From Rhodospirillaceae bacterium (GTDB lineage: Bacteria; Pseudomonadota; Alphaproteobacteria; Dongiales; Dongiaceae), in the NCBI GenBank assembly GCA_016794075.1, contig JAEUKU010000290.1, positions 1 to 10,035 on the forward strand: a DNA stretch of 10,035 nucleotides, written 5' to 3'. A program made the translations under genes and the position numbers. The number at the start of each line of letters is the position of its first letter. Positions within the stretch are counted from its first letter, which is position 1. This document shows positions 1 to 6,820 of this stretch, one piece after another. Below the pieces are notes generated by a model that saw only the letters and a list, made by a program, of their open reading frames with translations, was not told where the DNA came from and did not search any database.

Positions 1-670
1 TGTCGAGCACGCCGGGCACGTCGGTCAGCGCCAGCAGGCGCTGGGCGCCGACCGCGCCGGCGATGGCGCCGGCGGCCGTGTCGGCGTTGATGTTGTAGGT
101 CTTGCCGTCCGGGCCGAAGCCGACGGGGGCGATCACCGGCACGATGCCGGCCTGCTCCAGGTAGTTGATGATGCGCGGATTGACCTTGTCCGGCTCGCCG
201 ACGAAGCCGAGATCGACGCGCTGGCCGTCCTTCACCAGCTCGGCCGGCTTGGCGAAGAGCAGGTTGTCGTCCTTGCCGGAGAGCCCGACCGCATGGCCGC
301 CCTCGGCGTTGATCGCGGCGACGATCTGCTTGTTGATCGAGCCGGTCAGGATCATCTCGACCACCTCGACGGTGGCGGCGTCGGTGACGCGCAGCCCGTC
401 GATGAACTTGCTCTCGATGTTGAGCCGCTTCAGCATGGTGCTGATCTGCGGCCCGCCGCCATGCACCACGATGGGCAGGATGCCGACCTGGCGCAGCAGC
501 GCGATGTCCTCGGCGAAGACGCGCGACAATTCCGGGTCGACCATGGCATGGCCGCCGAACTTGATGACGAAACGCTTGCCGGCATATTTCTGCATATAGG
601 GCAGTGCGTCGGTCAGCGTCCGCGCCGTGCGCAGCCAGTGCTTGGTGTCGGTGTAGTTGATCTGAGACAT
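1..670 (-). CDS. argB: Acetylglutamate kinase, 3' end cut by window edge
   Basis: This is the cytoplasmic enzyme that phosphorylates N-acetyl-L-glutamate with ATP, the second step of arginine biosynthesis. The reading frame opens at ATG 670 and stays open to the left edge, giving 223 residues. The family is usually near 300, so roughly 75 C-terminal residues lie outside. Visible motifs are the N-terminal phosphate-binding stretch VIKFGGHAM (residues 35-43, Lys37), the glycine loop VHGGGPQI (69-76), GLRVTD, LTGSINKQIV, GLSGKDDNLL and LLALTDVPGVLD at the edge. About 33 residues precede the first strand, containing an MQKY-type helix. In this family an N-terminal helix goes with arginine-inhibited hexamers, so feedback inhibition is inferred. 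A GGGAG ribosome site lies four bases before the ATG. The gene lies 102 bases downstream of yihA on the same strand, with a terminator-like hairpin between them. Confidence 0.95.
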   Translation of the reverse strand, partial: MSQINYTDTKHWLRTARTLTDALPYMQKYAGKRFVIKFGGHAMVDPELSRVFAEDIALLRQVGILPIVVHGGGPQISTMLKRLNIESKFIDGLRVTDAATVEVVEMILTGSINKQIVAAINAEGGHAVGLSGKDDNLLFAKPAELVKDGQRVDLGFVGEPDKVNPRIINYLEQAGIVPVIAPVGFGPDGKTYNINADTAAGAIAGAVGAQRLLALTDVPGVLD

Positions 671-708
671 CGCGCTCCCGGTTCCCCCTGATCAGACGGC
701 AACCCCGC

Positions 709-744
709 AAAAAAAAGCGCGCCGAACATGCGGTGTCTGGCGCG
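709..744 (-). terminator. Likely Rho-independent terminator after yihA
   Basis: Read on the minus strand, the arm CGCGCC (744-739) pairs perfectly with GGCGCG (723-718) around a 15-base loop. One base later come eight consecutive T (716-709). This is the classic layout of an intrinsic terminator. It lies 28 bases past the yihA stop and ends 38 bases before the argB start. The 6-bp stem is short and the loop large, so read-through or conditional termination is possible. No good promoter was seen in the remaining bases before argB. Confidence 0.6.
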
Positions 745-772
745 GGAAATCAAGCGATGCTTCAGGCCTGCT

Positions 773-1426
773 TCAGGGCTTGGGCCGCGGCACTTCCGGC
801 ACCGCGAAGGCGGCCAGCGCCTCGCGCAATTCGGCGAGGCCGGTGCCCTTGGCGGCGCTGGTCACCGGAATTTCCGGATGGCAGGCCGGGCGGCGGCTCA
901 GCGCCTTGGCGAGCTGCGCCTGCATGGCGGCCAGCTCGGCGGGTTTCGGATTGTCGGCCTTGGTCATCACCGCCTGGTAGGAGAGGCCGGCCTCGTCCAT
1001 CAGATCCATCAGCGCTTCGTCCGCCTCCTTGATTCCCACCTTGGAATCGAGCAGCAGCAGCACGCGCTGCAGATTGGGCCGGCCGCGGATATAGGCATCG
1101 ACCAGGCGGGTCCAGCCCTTGACCTTGGACCTGGAGACCTTGGCGTAGCCGTGGCCGGGCAGGTCGACCAGCATCAGCTGGCGGCCGAGCTGGAAGAAAT
1201 TGATCTGCTGGGTGCGGCCCGGCGTGTTGGAGACGCGCGCCAGGTGCTTGCGCCCGGTCAACGCGTTCAACAGGCTCGACTTGCCGACATTGGAGCGCCC
1301 GGCGAAGGCCACTTCCGGCAATCCGGGCGGCGGCAGACGCTCGACGCTGTCGGCGCCGGCGACGAAGAGGCATTCCTGGGCGAACAGCCAGGCGCCGCCG
1401 GGCGTCTCGGGACGGGGCGCGTTCAG
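773..1426 (-). CDS. yihA: Ribosome biogenesis GTP-binding protein YihA/EngB (YsxC)
   Basis: This is an essential-type GTPase that assists late assembly of the large ribosomal subunit. From the CTG at 1426 the protein is 217 residues, close to the usual 200-215. The G motifs appear in order: G1 GRSNVGKS (43-50), the G2 region NTPGRTQ (67-73), G3 DLPGHG (88-93), G4 TKAD (155-158) and G5 TSAAKG. No ATG lies near the expected start. CTG 1426 overlaps the yidC stop by four bases (CTGA) and has GGAG eight bases upstream. GTG 1456 would add ten residues with only a weak ribosome site. The CTG start fits the usual N-terminal length before the LFAxECxFV segment, but the exact start is an inference. 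The gene is probably translationally coupled to yidC and ends before the hairpin at 709-744. Confidence 0.93.
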   Translation of the reverse strand: MNAPRPETPGGAWLFAQECLFVAGADSVERLPPPGLPEVAFAGRSNVGKSSLLNALTGRKHLARVSNTPGRTQQINFFQLGRQLMLVDLPGHGYAKVSRSKVKGWTRLVDAYIRGRPNLQRVLLLLDSKVGIKEADEALMDLMDEAGLSYQAVMTKADNPKPAELAAMQAQLAKALSRRPACHPEIPVTSAAKGTGLAELREALAAFAVPEVPRPKP

Positions 1427-3225
1427 CTCTTCTTCTCCAGCTTCTCCATGCGCCACATGATCAGCTTCTGCTGCGCGATGGAGAGGGTGTTGTTCCACGC
1501 CCAGTAGATCACCAGGCCCGCCGAGAACGGCGCCAGCATGAAGGTGAAGATGATCGGCATCAGGCCGAAGATGCGCGCCTGGACCGGGTCCGGCGGCGTC
1601 GGGTTGAGCCGCATCTGCGCCCACATGGTGAAGCCCATGATCAGCGGCCACACGCCGATCGACAGGAAATGGATCAGGCCGCCGAGCAGGGGAATGGCGA
1701 ACAGCATATGATAGTCCCACGGGATCAGCCCGAAGAGGTTCAGGACGCTGGTGGGATCCGGCGCCGAGAGATCATGGATCCAGCCGAAGAACGGCGCATG
1801 CCGCATCTCGATGGTGACGTAGAGCACCTTGTAGAGCGCGTAGAAGACCGGGATCTGCACCACGATAGGCAGGCAGCCGGCAGCGGGGTTGACCTTCTCG
1901 CGCTTGTAGAGCGCCATCATCTCCTGATTGAGCTTGGCGCGATCCTCGCCGTATTTCTCGCGCAGCTCGGTCATCTTCGGCCCGAGCAGCTTCATCTTGC
2001 TCATCGAGCGGTACGACTTGTTGGCGAGCGGGAACATGGCCGCCTTCACCAGCACGGTGAGGCACAGGATGGCGATGCCGAAATTGCCGACGAAGCGGAA
2101 GATGGTGTCGAGCAGGAAGAACAGCGGCTTGGTCAGGAACCAGAACAGGCCGAAATCGACGGCGCGGTCGAACAGCGGCGCATTGAGTTCGTCGCGATAG
2201 GCGGTGAGCTCGCGCACCACCTTGGCGCCGGCAAAGAGATGCTGCTTGCGCTCCAGGCTCTGCCCGGCCGCGATCTGGTGCGGCTGGCCGGTGAAATCGG
2301 CCTGGTAGAAATCGCCCTTGGGCTCATAGAACATGGTCGCGGTCAGCGCCTCGTCCGGCGCAGGCAGCTGCGCCACCAGCCAGTATTTGTCAGAGAGGCC
2401 GAGCCAGCCGCCGGTCGAGGTGTGGGTGAGCTTCACCCCGTCCTCGGCCTCGTCGCGTGTCTTGCCATAACTGTATTCCTGCAGCGTGCAGCCGGTCGGT
2501 TCCGAGGTTCCGGCCGCGGGCGCGCAATCGAAGACGCCGATCGGGCCCTCGTGCAGCACATAGGTTTGGCTGGCACCCTTCGGCGTGCCGTAGCGGACGA
2601 TGCGGCCATACGGCGTCACCTCGACGGCGCCGCTGCCGTTATTGGTCACCGTCTCGGTGACGGTGAACAGGAAATGCTCGTCCACTTCGAACCTGCGGGC
2701 GAAGGTGAGCCCCTGGCCGTTATCCCAGGTCAGCGTCACCGGCTGACCCGGTGACAGCGTCGCGCCGTCCGCCTGCCACAGTGTTTCGCCATTGGGCGTC
2801 GCGGTGCCGGCGGCGATCCAGCCGTAATCGGCGTAGTAGGCATGCTCGCTGTCGAGGGGCGACAGCAGCACCACCTCGGGGCTCGTCGGCTCGACGGTCT
2901 CGCGATATTCCTTCAGCACCAGATCATCCAGCCGGCTGCCGATGAGCGCGATCGAGCCTTTGAGGCGCGGCGTATTGATGGCGACGCGCGGGCCCTGCGC
3001 CAGGGCCTCGGCGCGGCTCATCACTTGGCGCCCCGCATCCTGCGGCGTCGCGGGCTGCGGCGCCGGCTGATCGGCCGACTGGCCCGCTTGCACGGTCTGC
3101 TGCTGCGCCGCCTGTTGCTGCGCGGGCGATGGTGTCGGCGCGAAGCGCGGCTCGATGAAGAACATCCAGCCGGCCATGATGACAACGGAGAGGACGATGG
3201 CGATGACGAGGTTGCGTTGTTCCAT
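1423..3225 (-). CDS. yidC: Membrane protein insertase YidC (Oxa1/Alb3 family)
   Basis: This inner-membrane insertase inserts and folds membrane proteins, alone or with the Sec translocon. At 600 residues it has the Gram-negative architecture. A first membrane segment (about 6-25) is followed by a Gln/Ala/Pro-rich linker (about 33-66). A large periplasmic domain (about 75-345) comes next, then the conserved five-helix insertase core (about 355-590). Diagnostic stretches are VGNFGIAILCLTVLVKAAMFPL (379-400), the cytoplasmic helical hairpin SMSKMKLLGPKM and GCLPIVVQIPVFYALY (450-465). Where Escherichia coli YidC has the groove Arg366, this protein has Lys394. The C-terminus is a short charged MEKLEKKS without a long basic tail. 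The ATG lies 15 bases after the yidD stop, and its ribosome site is weak, so coupling to yidD translation is likely. The gene overlaps yihA by four bases. Confidence 0.98.
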   Translation of the reverse strand: MEQRNLVIAIVLSVVIMAGWMFFIEPRFAPTPSPAQQQAAQQQTVQAGQSADQPAPQPATPQDAGRQVMSRAEALAQGPRVAINTPRLKGSIALIGSRLDDLVLKEYRETVEPTSPEVVLLSPLDSEHAYYADYGWIAAGTATPNGETLWQADGATLSPGQPVTLTWDNGQGLTFARRFEVDEHFLFTVTETVTNNGSGAVEVTPYGRIVRYGTPKGASQTYVLHEGPIGVFDCAPAAGTSEPTGCTLQEYSYGKTRDEAEDGVKLTHTSTGGWLGLSDKYWLVAQLPAPDEALTATMFYEPKGDFYQADFTGQPHQIAAGQSLERKQHLFAGAKVVRELTAYRDELNAPLFDRAVDFGLFWFLTKPLFFLLDTIFRFVGNFGIAILCLTVLVKAAMFPLANKSYRSMSKMKLLGPKMTELREKYGEDRAKLNQEMMALYKREKVNPAAGCLPIVVQIPVFYALYKVLYVTIEMRHAPFFGWIHDLSAPDPTSVLNLFGLIPWDYHMLFAIPLLGGLIHFLSIGVWPLIMGFTMWAQMRLNPTPPDPVQARIFGLMPIIFTFMLAPFSAGLVIYWAWNNTLSIAQQKLIMWRMEKLEKKS

Positions 3226-3240
3226 GGGGCCTGGAGTTCT

Positions 3241-3525
3241 TCAGTGAGGAGCGCGATGCGGCGCCGGCGCGGCGCCCAGGTCGTGGCGACTGTGGCAGTG
3301 TTCCCGCGGCGGTACCGGGTCATAGCCCGAGCCGCCCCAGGGATGACAGCGGGAAATCCGGCGCAGCGCCAGAAACAGGCCGCGCCACGGTCCATGCGCC
3401 GCGATGGCCTCGGCGGCGTATTCGGAGCAGCTCGGCGCGTAACGGCAATTGATTCCGAGCAGTGGCGACAAGGTCCATTGGTAGAGGCGGATCGGCGCGA
3501 TCAGCAGGGCGCGGAGGATGCTCAT
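3241..3525 (-). CDS. yidD: Membrane protein insertion efficiency factor YidD
   Basis: This small peripheral membrane protein is thought to help YidC-dependent insertion, and in most bacteria it is encoded between rnpA and yidC, as here. It has 94 residues. An amphipathic N-terminus (MSILRALLIAPIRLYQWTLSPL) leads into the family signature: CRYAPSCSEYAAEA with the conserved cysteines, then GLFLALRRISRCHPWGGSGYDPVP. The C-terminal tail is His/Arg/Ala-rich and not conserved. The start codon overlaps the rnpA stop as ATGA (3525-3522), so translation is probably coupled. Confidence 0.97.
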   Translation of the reverse strand: MSILRALLIAPIRLYQWTLSPLLGINCRYAPSCSEYAAEAIAAHGPWRGLFLALRRISRCHPWGGSGYDPVPPREHCHSRHDLGAAPAPHRAPH

Positions 3526-3953
3526 GCCGCGGCACCCGCCGTTGCGGCATGATAGAGCTTCAGCCGCTTCAATCCGGCGATGAGGTCGCCGATCAGCGCG
3601 TCGAAGGCGCGGTCGACCGTCGCCGCGCGCGCGATCAGCACGAAATCATGGCCGCGCTCGGCATGGGCCGGCAGCACCTGTTCGGCCACCGCGCGCAGCC
3701 GCCGCCGGGCGCGGTTGCGCCGCACTGCGTTGCCGACCTTGCGGCTGGCGGTGAAGCCGACCCGAATCGTTTCGGCCTGGCTTGTTTCGGGGCGAGTCGC
3801 TTCAGCCGCCGCAGGCTCTGCGGCGGCTTCGGTCCTTGTTGCGGGTGGTTCTGGCTGGCGGCGGACCTGAAGGATCAATCCGGGGGCGACCCACTTGCGA
3901 TTTGCCGCCGCCACCTGAAGGAATTCGGCCCGCCGCTTGAGGCGGCCGATCAT
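3522..3953 (-). CDS. rnpA: Ribonuclease P protein component
   Basis: This is the basic protein subunit of RNase P, which binds the catalytic RNA and helps mature the 5' ends of tRNAs. The 143 residues include the N-terminal LKRRAEFLQV segment, VGFTASRKVGNAVRRNRARRRLRAV (65-89) with the RNR signature at 79-81, and a C-terminal half with HDFVLIAR. The protein is longer than the usual 110-125 residues because of an Ala/Glu/Pro/Thr-rich insertion at about 33-61, between the first two strands. The ATG lies nine bases after the rpmH stop without a clear ribosome site, so coupling to rpmH is likely. The stop overlaps the yidD start. Confidence 0.95.
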   Translation of the reverse strand: MIGRLKRRAEFLQVAAANRKWVAPGLILQVRRQPEPPATRTEAAAEPAAAEATRPETSQAETIRVGFTASRKVGNAVRRNRARRRLRAVAEQVLPAHAERGHDFVLIARAATVDRAFDALIGDLIAGLKRLKLYHAATAGAAA

Positions 3954-3962
3954 CGATCGATC

Positions 3963-4097
3963 TTAGGCGCTGAGACGCTTGCGGCCCTGACGCCGGCGAT
4001 TGGCGAGGACCTTGCGGCCACCGACCGTCGCCGAGCGCGTGCGGAAGCCGTGGCGGCGCTTGCGAACGATCGCGCTCGGCTGATAAGTGCGCTTCAC
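3963..4097 (-). CDS. rpmH: Large ribosomal subunit protein bL34
   Basis: This small, highly basic protein of the 50S subunit has 44 residues. It reads VKRTYQPSAIVRKRRHGFRT at the start (initiator Val read as Met) and ends QGRKRLSA. These match the bL34 family nearly end to end, including the KRTYQPS opening and the RKRRHGFRTR segment. The start is GTG at 4097, preceded by the ribosome site AAGGGAG (4110-4104) seven bases upstream; the stop is TAA at 3965-3963. It is the first gene of the rpmH-rnpA-yidD-yidC-yihA run, directly downstream of the promoter at 4143-4171. No dnaA gene lies next to it, unlike in many gammaproteobacteria and Firmicutes. Confidence 0.97.
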   Translation of the reverse strand: MKRTYQPSAIVRKRRHGFRTRSATVGGRKVLANRRRQGRKRLSA

Positions 4098-4142
4098 GAC
4101 AAAACTCCCTTGATTTCCAAATGCTTCGCGAATTGAGGCGGC

Positions 4143-4171
4143 TGTATAGAGAAAGCGCGCCTGGGAGTCAA
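4143..4171 (-). promoter_or_regulatory. Sigma-70-type promoter of the rpmH operon
   Basis: On the minus strand a -35 box TTGACT (4171-4166) and a -10 box TATACA (4148-4143) are separated by exactly 17 bases. The expected transcription start near 4136 would leave a leader of about 40 bases before the GTG of rpmH. The match is strong for such GC-rich DNA, and it fits a highly expressed ribosomal gene. It lies in the 108-base gap between the Lrp-type regulator and rpmH. Confidence 0.75.
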
Positions 4172-4205
4172 CGCCGCGGCTGGGCCGCCACCGCCGCCCA
4201 CGGCG

Positions 4206-4703
4206 CTAGCGCGCGCTCCCGCCCGGTTCGGGCGAGACGGGATAAGCATTTGATTCTTTTATGCTTTCCAGGACGATGGAGGAGCGGATGTTGGCCACTT
4301 CCGGCGCCTTCATCAGATGCTCCGACATGAAATCGGCGAAGCGTTTCAAATCCGTCACGGCGACCTTCAGGAGATAGTCGGCTTCCCCGGTCAAGGACTG
4401 GCATTCCACCACTTCGGGCAGGGCGCGGACCCGCGCGTGGAAGGCCAGCATGCTGTCGCCGCCATGGATCTTCAGCGTCACCAGGCAATAGGCGGTGAGG
4501 CCAAGGCCGAGCTTCTGCCGGTTCAGCACCGCCTGGAAGCGCGCGATATAGCCGGTATCGATCAGCCGCTGGACCCGGCGCGAGACCTGTGAGGCGGAGA
4601 GATGGACGATCTCGCCCAGCTGGGCATTGGTCAGCCGCCCGTCCCGCTGCAGGGCGTCCAGCAGCTTGAGGTCGAAGCTGTCCAGGGTCTGTGCATCATT
4701 CAT
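4206..4703 (-). CDS. Lrp/AsnC-family transcriptional regulator
   Basis: This is a DNA-binding protein of the feast/famine family, 165 residues. The N-terminal winged helix-turn-helix covers about residues 9-60: FDLKLLDALQRDGRLTNAQL, then LSASQVSRRVQRLIDTGYI. The ligand-binding RAM domain covers about 70-150 and includes the motifs VECQSLTGEADYLLKVAV and IRSSIVLESIKES. Such proteins form dimers to octamers and respond to amino acids. The gene is divergent from hppD-phhA, so control of aromatic amino acid breakdown with phenylalanine or tyrosine as effector is inferred from position, not from sequence. The ATG at 4703 has no strong ribosome site. A short inverted repeat, TGCAT-N5-ATGCA (4692-4706), overlaps its start codon and may allow autoregulation. 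Confidence 0.93.
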   Translation of the reverse strand: MNDAQTLDSFDLKLLDALQRDGRLTNAQLGEIVHLSASQVSRRVQRLIDTGYIARFQAVLNRQKLGLGLTAYCLVTLKIHGGDSMLAFHARVRALPEVVECQSLTGEADYLLKVAVTDLKRFADFMSEHLMKAPEVANIRSSIVLESIKESNAYPVSPEPGGSAR

Positions 4704-4832
4704 GCATAAACTGCCATTCTTTCACTGATTTCGTGCAACTACCTGCGACATACTGCCTCATAACACACGGAACCCGCATCGCAAATGCACTATTATTTGA
4801 ACGACGCCTGCAAGCGCTTCGGGAGATCGCTG
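4704..4832. promoter_or_regulatory. Divergent control region between Lrp-type regulator and hppD
   Basis: This 129-base gap is AT-richer than its surroundings. It holds an imperfect inverted repeat TTTCAC-N7-GTGCAA (4720-4738, five of six positions symmetric), which is a candidate regulator site. For the regulator, a weak minus-strand promoter is possible: TTGCGA (4784-4779), 16 bases, then TATGAG (4762-4757). For hppD, TATTAT (4791-4796) could be a -10 box but lacks a recognisable -35 box, as expected if an activator is needed. The assignments are inferences. Only the repeats themselves are directly seen. Confidence 0.4.
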
Positions 4833-5915
4833 ATGAACGCCCCCCATGCCGTGAACACCCTCAACCCGATGGGCACCCGCGGTTTCGAGTTCGTCGAATT
4901 CACCGGCCCGGATTTCGCCGCCCTCGACGGTGTGATGCGGGCTTTGGGCTTTACCGCCATTGCCATGCACCGGTCGAAGAACGTAACGCTCTACCGCCAG
5001 GGCGGGATCAACTTCATCGTCAACGGCGAGGGCAAGGGGTTCGCGAAGGAATTCGGCGACACGCACGGGCCCAGCGTCTGCGCCATCGCCATCCGGGTCG
5101 ACGACGCGCCGCGCGCCGTGGCGCGGGCCAAGGAATTGGGCGCCAAGGCGCTGGTCAACGAGCCGGGGCCGATGGAAGTCATGCTGCCCGGCATCGAGGC
5201 GATCGGCGGCAGCCGCATCTTCTTCGTCGACCGCTACGATGAGGCCGGCTCGATCTACGATATCGACTTCAAGGCGCTGCAGAATGTCGACCAGCATCCG
5301 CAGGGCGCTGGCTTGGTGGAAATCGATCATCTCACCAACAACGTCTATCGCGGCCGCATGGATCATTGGGCGGAGTTCTACGAGCGCCTCTTCAATTTCC
5401 GCGAGATCCGCTATTTCGACATCGAGGGCAAGCTGACCGGGCTGAAATCCCGCGCCATGACCTCGCCCGACGGCAAGATCCGTATCCCGATCAACGAATC
5501 CGCCGACGACAAGTCGCAGATCGAGGAATATCTGCGCGCCTATAAGGGCGAGGGCATCCAGCACATCGCGCTCTCGACCAACGACATCTACGCGACTGCG
5601 CGGCAATTGCGCGCCAACAAGGTCGAGCTGATGGCCCCGCCGCCGGCCGCCTATTACGAGATGCTGGATAACCGCCTGCCCGGGCACGGCGAGGACGTGG
5701 CGAAGCTGCAGGAACTGGGCCTGCTGCTCGACGGCTCGCCGAATGGCGGGCTGCTGCTGCAGGTCTTCACCCAGACCATGGTCGGGCCGATCTTTTTCGA
5801 GATCATCCAGCGCAAGGGCGACGAGGGCTTCGGCGAGGGCAATTTCCGCGCCCTGTTCGAATCGATCGAGCGCGACCAGGTGAAGCGCGGCGTCCTGAAG
5901 GACAGCGCCGCTTGA
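4833..5915 (+). CDS. hppD: 4-Hydroxyphenylpyruvate dioxygenase
   Basis: This is a non-haem Fe(II) enzyme that converts 4-hydroxyphenylpyruvate and O2 to homogentisate and CO2, the committing step of tyrosine catabolism. The 360 residues hold two vicinal-oxygen-chelate halves. In the C-terminal half the iron ligands are visible: His166 (VEIDHLTNNV), His244 (GIQHIALSTNDI) and Glu323 (GPIFFEIIQRKG). Conserved LPGHGED and GLLLQVFT segments are present, and the end GFGEGNFRALFESIERDQ is typical of the family. ATG 4833 is preferred because GGGAG (4821-4825) lies seven bases upstream and the length then matches the roughly 357-residue bacterial enzymes. An in-frame ATG at 4785 would add 16 residues with no ribosome site. 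It is the first gene of an operon with phhA, 17 bases downstream. Confidence 0.97.
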   Translation: MNAPHAVNTLNPMGTRGFEFVEFTGPDFAALDGVMRALGFTAIAMHRSKNVTLYRQGGINFIVNGEGKGFAKEFGDTHGPSVCAIAIRVDDAPRAVARAKELGAKALVNEPGPMEVMLPGIEAIGGSRIFFVDRYDEAGSIYDIDFKALQNVDQHPQGAGLVEIDHLTNNVYRGRMDHWAEFYERLFNFREIRYFDIEGKLTGLKSRAMTSPDGKIRIPINESADDKSQIEEYLRAYKGEGIQHIALSTNDIYATARQLRANKVELMAPPPAAYYEMLDNRLPGHGEDVAKLQELGLLLDGSPNGGLLLQVFTQTMVGPIFFEIIQRKGDEGFGEGNFRALFESIERDQVKRGVLKDSAA

Positions 5916-5932
5916 GCGGAGGAGAGGCGCCG

Positions 5933-6808
5933 ATGTTCACCGTAGCCACCACCGATCATGCGTTGCGCGGCGACTATTCGCAGGCCGGCGCCGATTTCGC
6001 CACGACCCAGGACTACGCCGCCTACACGCCGGCGGAGCAGGTGCTGTGGCGCAGGCTCTACCAGCGCCAGATCGCGCTGATGCCGCGCTATGCGGCTGCG
6101 CCGGTGCGCGAGGCCCTGGCCGAGCTCGATTTCGGCGCCGCGATCCCCAACCTCGCGCAGGTCGCGGAGAAGCTGCGGCGCGCCACGGGCTGGCGGCTCG
6201 TGGCGGTGCCTGGCTTCATCCCGGATGCCGCTTTCTTCGCGCATCTGGCGCGGCGGCAATTCCCGGTGACGGTCTGGCTGCGGAGGCCGGAGGAGATCGA
6301 CTACCTGGTCGAGCCGGACATCTTCCACGATTTCTTCGGTCATGTGCCGCTGCTCTTCGATCCCATCTTCGCCAATTTCCTCCAGCTTTATGGCGAGAAG
6401 GGCGCGGAGGCGGAGCGCCTCGGCGCCACGTCGATCCTGGCGCGGCTCTATTGGTACACCGTCGAGTTCGGCTTGATCCGGGAAGCGGAGAGCATCAAGG
6501 CCTATGGCGCGGGGATGCTTTCCTCCTTTGCCGAGACGGCGTTCAGCGTCGACGACCCGAGCCCGAACCGGATCGGCTTCGACCTCGAACGCGTCATGCG
6601 CACCGCCTATCGCATCGACGATTTCCAGCAGAGCTATTTCGTGCTGGAGAACTTCCAAGAGCTGTTCCGGGCATTGCAGCAGGATTTGCGGCCGCTCTAT
6701 GCGCGGGTGCGTGCCCAGCCGGAGATCGCGTCCGACGCGGTGCTTCCCATCGATCGCGTGTTCACGCGCGGTACCGGCGCCTGGAAGCGGCGCCGCCGGG
6801 CCGGGTGA
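5933..6808 (+). CDS. phhA: Phenylalanine 4-monooxygenase (phenylalanine hydroxylase)
   Basis: This is the pterin-dependent non-haem iron hydroxylase that turns L-phenylalanine into L-tyrosine. The 291 residues correspond to the short bacterial type without the regulatory ACT domain found in animals. The iron-binding facial triad is seen as His132 and His137 in PDIFHDFFGHVPLL and Glu178 in YWYTVEFGL, at nearly the same positions as in the Chromobacterium enzyme. The segments RRPEEIDYLVEPD, SSFAETAFS and FVLENFQELF also fit the family. The ATG at 5933 is chosen because GGAGGAG (5918-5924) stands eight bases before it; a TTG at 5912 overlapping the hppD end is in frame but less likely. The tyrosine formed can feed, through transamination, into the upstream HppD. 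The protein ends in a basic KRRRRAG tail. Confidence 0.97.
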   Translation: MFTVATTDHALRGDYSQAGADFATTQDYAAYTPAEQVLWRRLYQRQIALMPRYAAAPVREALAELDFGAAIPNLAQVAEKLRRATGWRLVAVPGFIPDAAFFAHLARRQFPVTVWLRRPEEIDYLVEPDIFHDFFGHVPLLFDPIFANFLQLYGEKGAEAERLGATSILARLYWYTVEFGLIREAESIKAYGAGMLSSFAETAFSVDDPSPNRIGFDLERVMRTAYRIDDFQQSYFVLENFQELFRALQQDLRPLYARVRAQPEIASDAVLPIDRVFTRGTGAWKRRRRAG

Positions 6809-6820
6809 CCTGCGCGGTCA
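6806..6820. repeat. Short inverted repeat joining two convergent stop codons
   Basis: TGACC (6806-6810) and GGTCA (6816-6820) form a perfect dyad around TGCGC. The left arm contains the phhA stop and the right arm the methyltransferase stop. There is no T-run on either side, so an efficient intrinsic terminator is not evident. Three of the five pairs are automatic when TGA stops face each other. Confidence 0.3.

Noticed and set aside
1669..2754. Plus-strand open frame of 361 codons antisense to yidC
   Set aside because: Its product is rich in His, Arg, Glu and Gly without a recognisable domain, and it mirrors the codon pattern of a certain yidC gene on the other strand.
4175..4188. GC-rich hairpin GCGGC-TGG-GCCGC as a terminator for the Lrp-type gene
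   Set aside because: The stem is only 5 bp with a 3-base loop and has no following T-run on the minus strand. It lies just upstream of the rpmH promoter and is likely a chance product of GC-rich sequence.
4203..4212. Palindrome GCGCTAGCGC over the stop codon of the Lrp-type gene
   Set aside because: A 10-base palindrome of GC-rich composition is easily expected by chance, and no partner site was seen.
4785..4832. Longer hppD beginning at ATG 4785
   Set aside because: No ribosome site precedes it, the added residues are not family-like, and ATG 4833 has GGGAG at good spacing.
4758..5687. Minus-strand open frame of 309 codons antisense to hppD
   Set aside because: It lies opposite the fully supported hppD, has no domain and arises from GC-rich third positions.
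5654..6658. Minus-strand open frame of 334 codons antisense to phhA
   Set aside because: Same pattern: its composition is that of an antisense shadow, and phhA has all catalytic residues.
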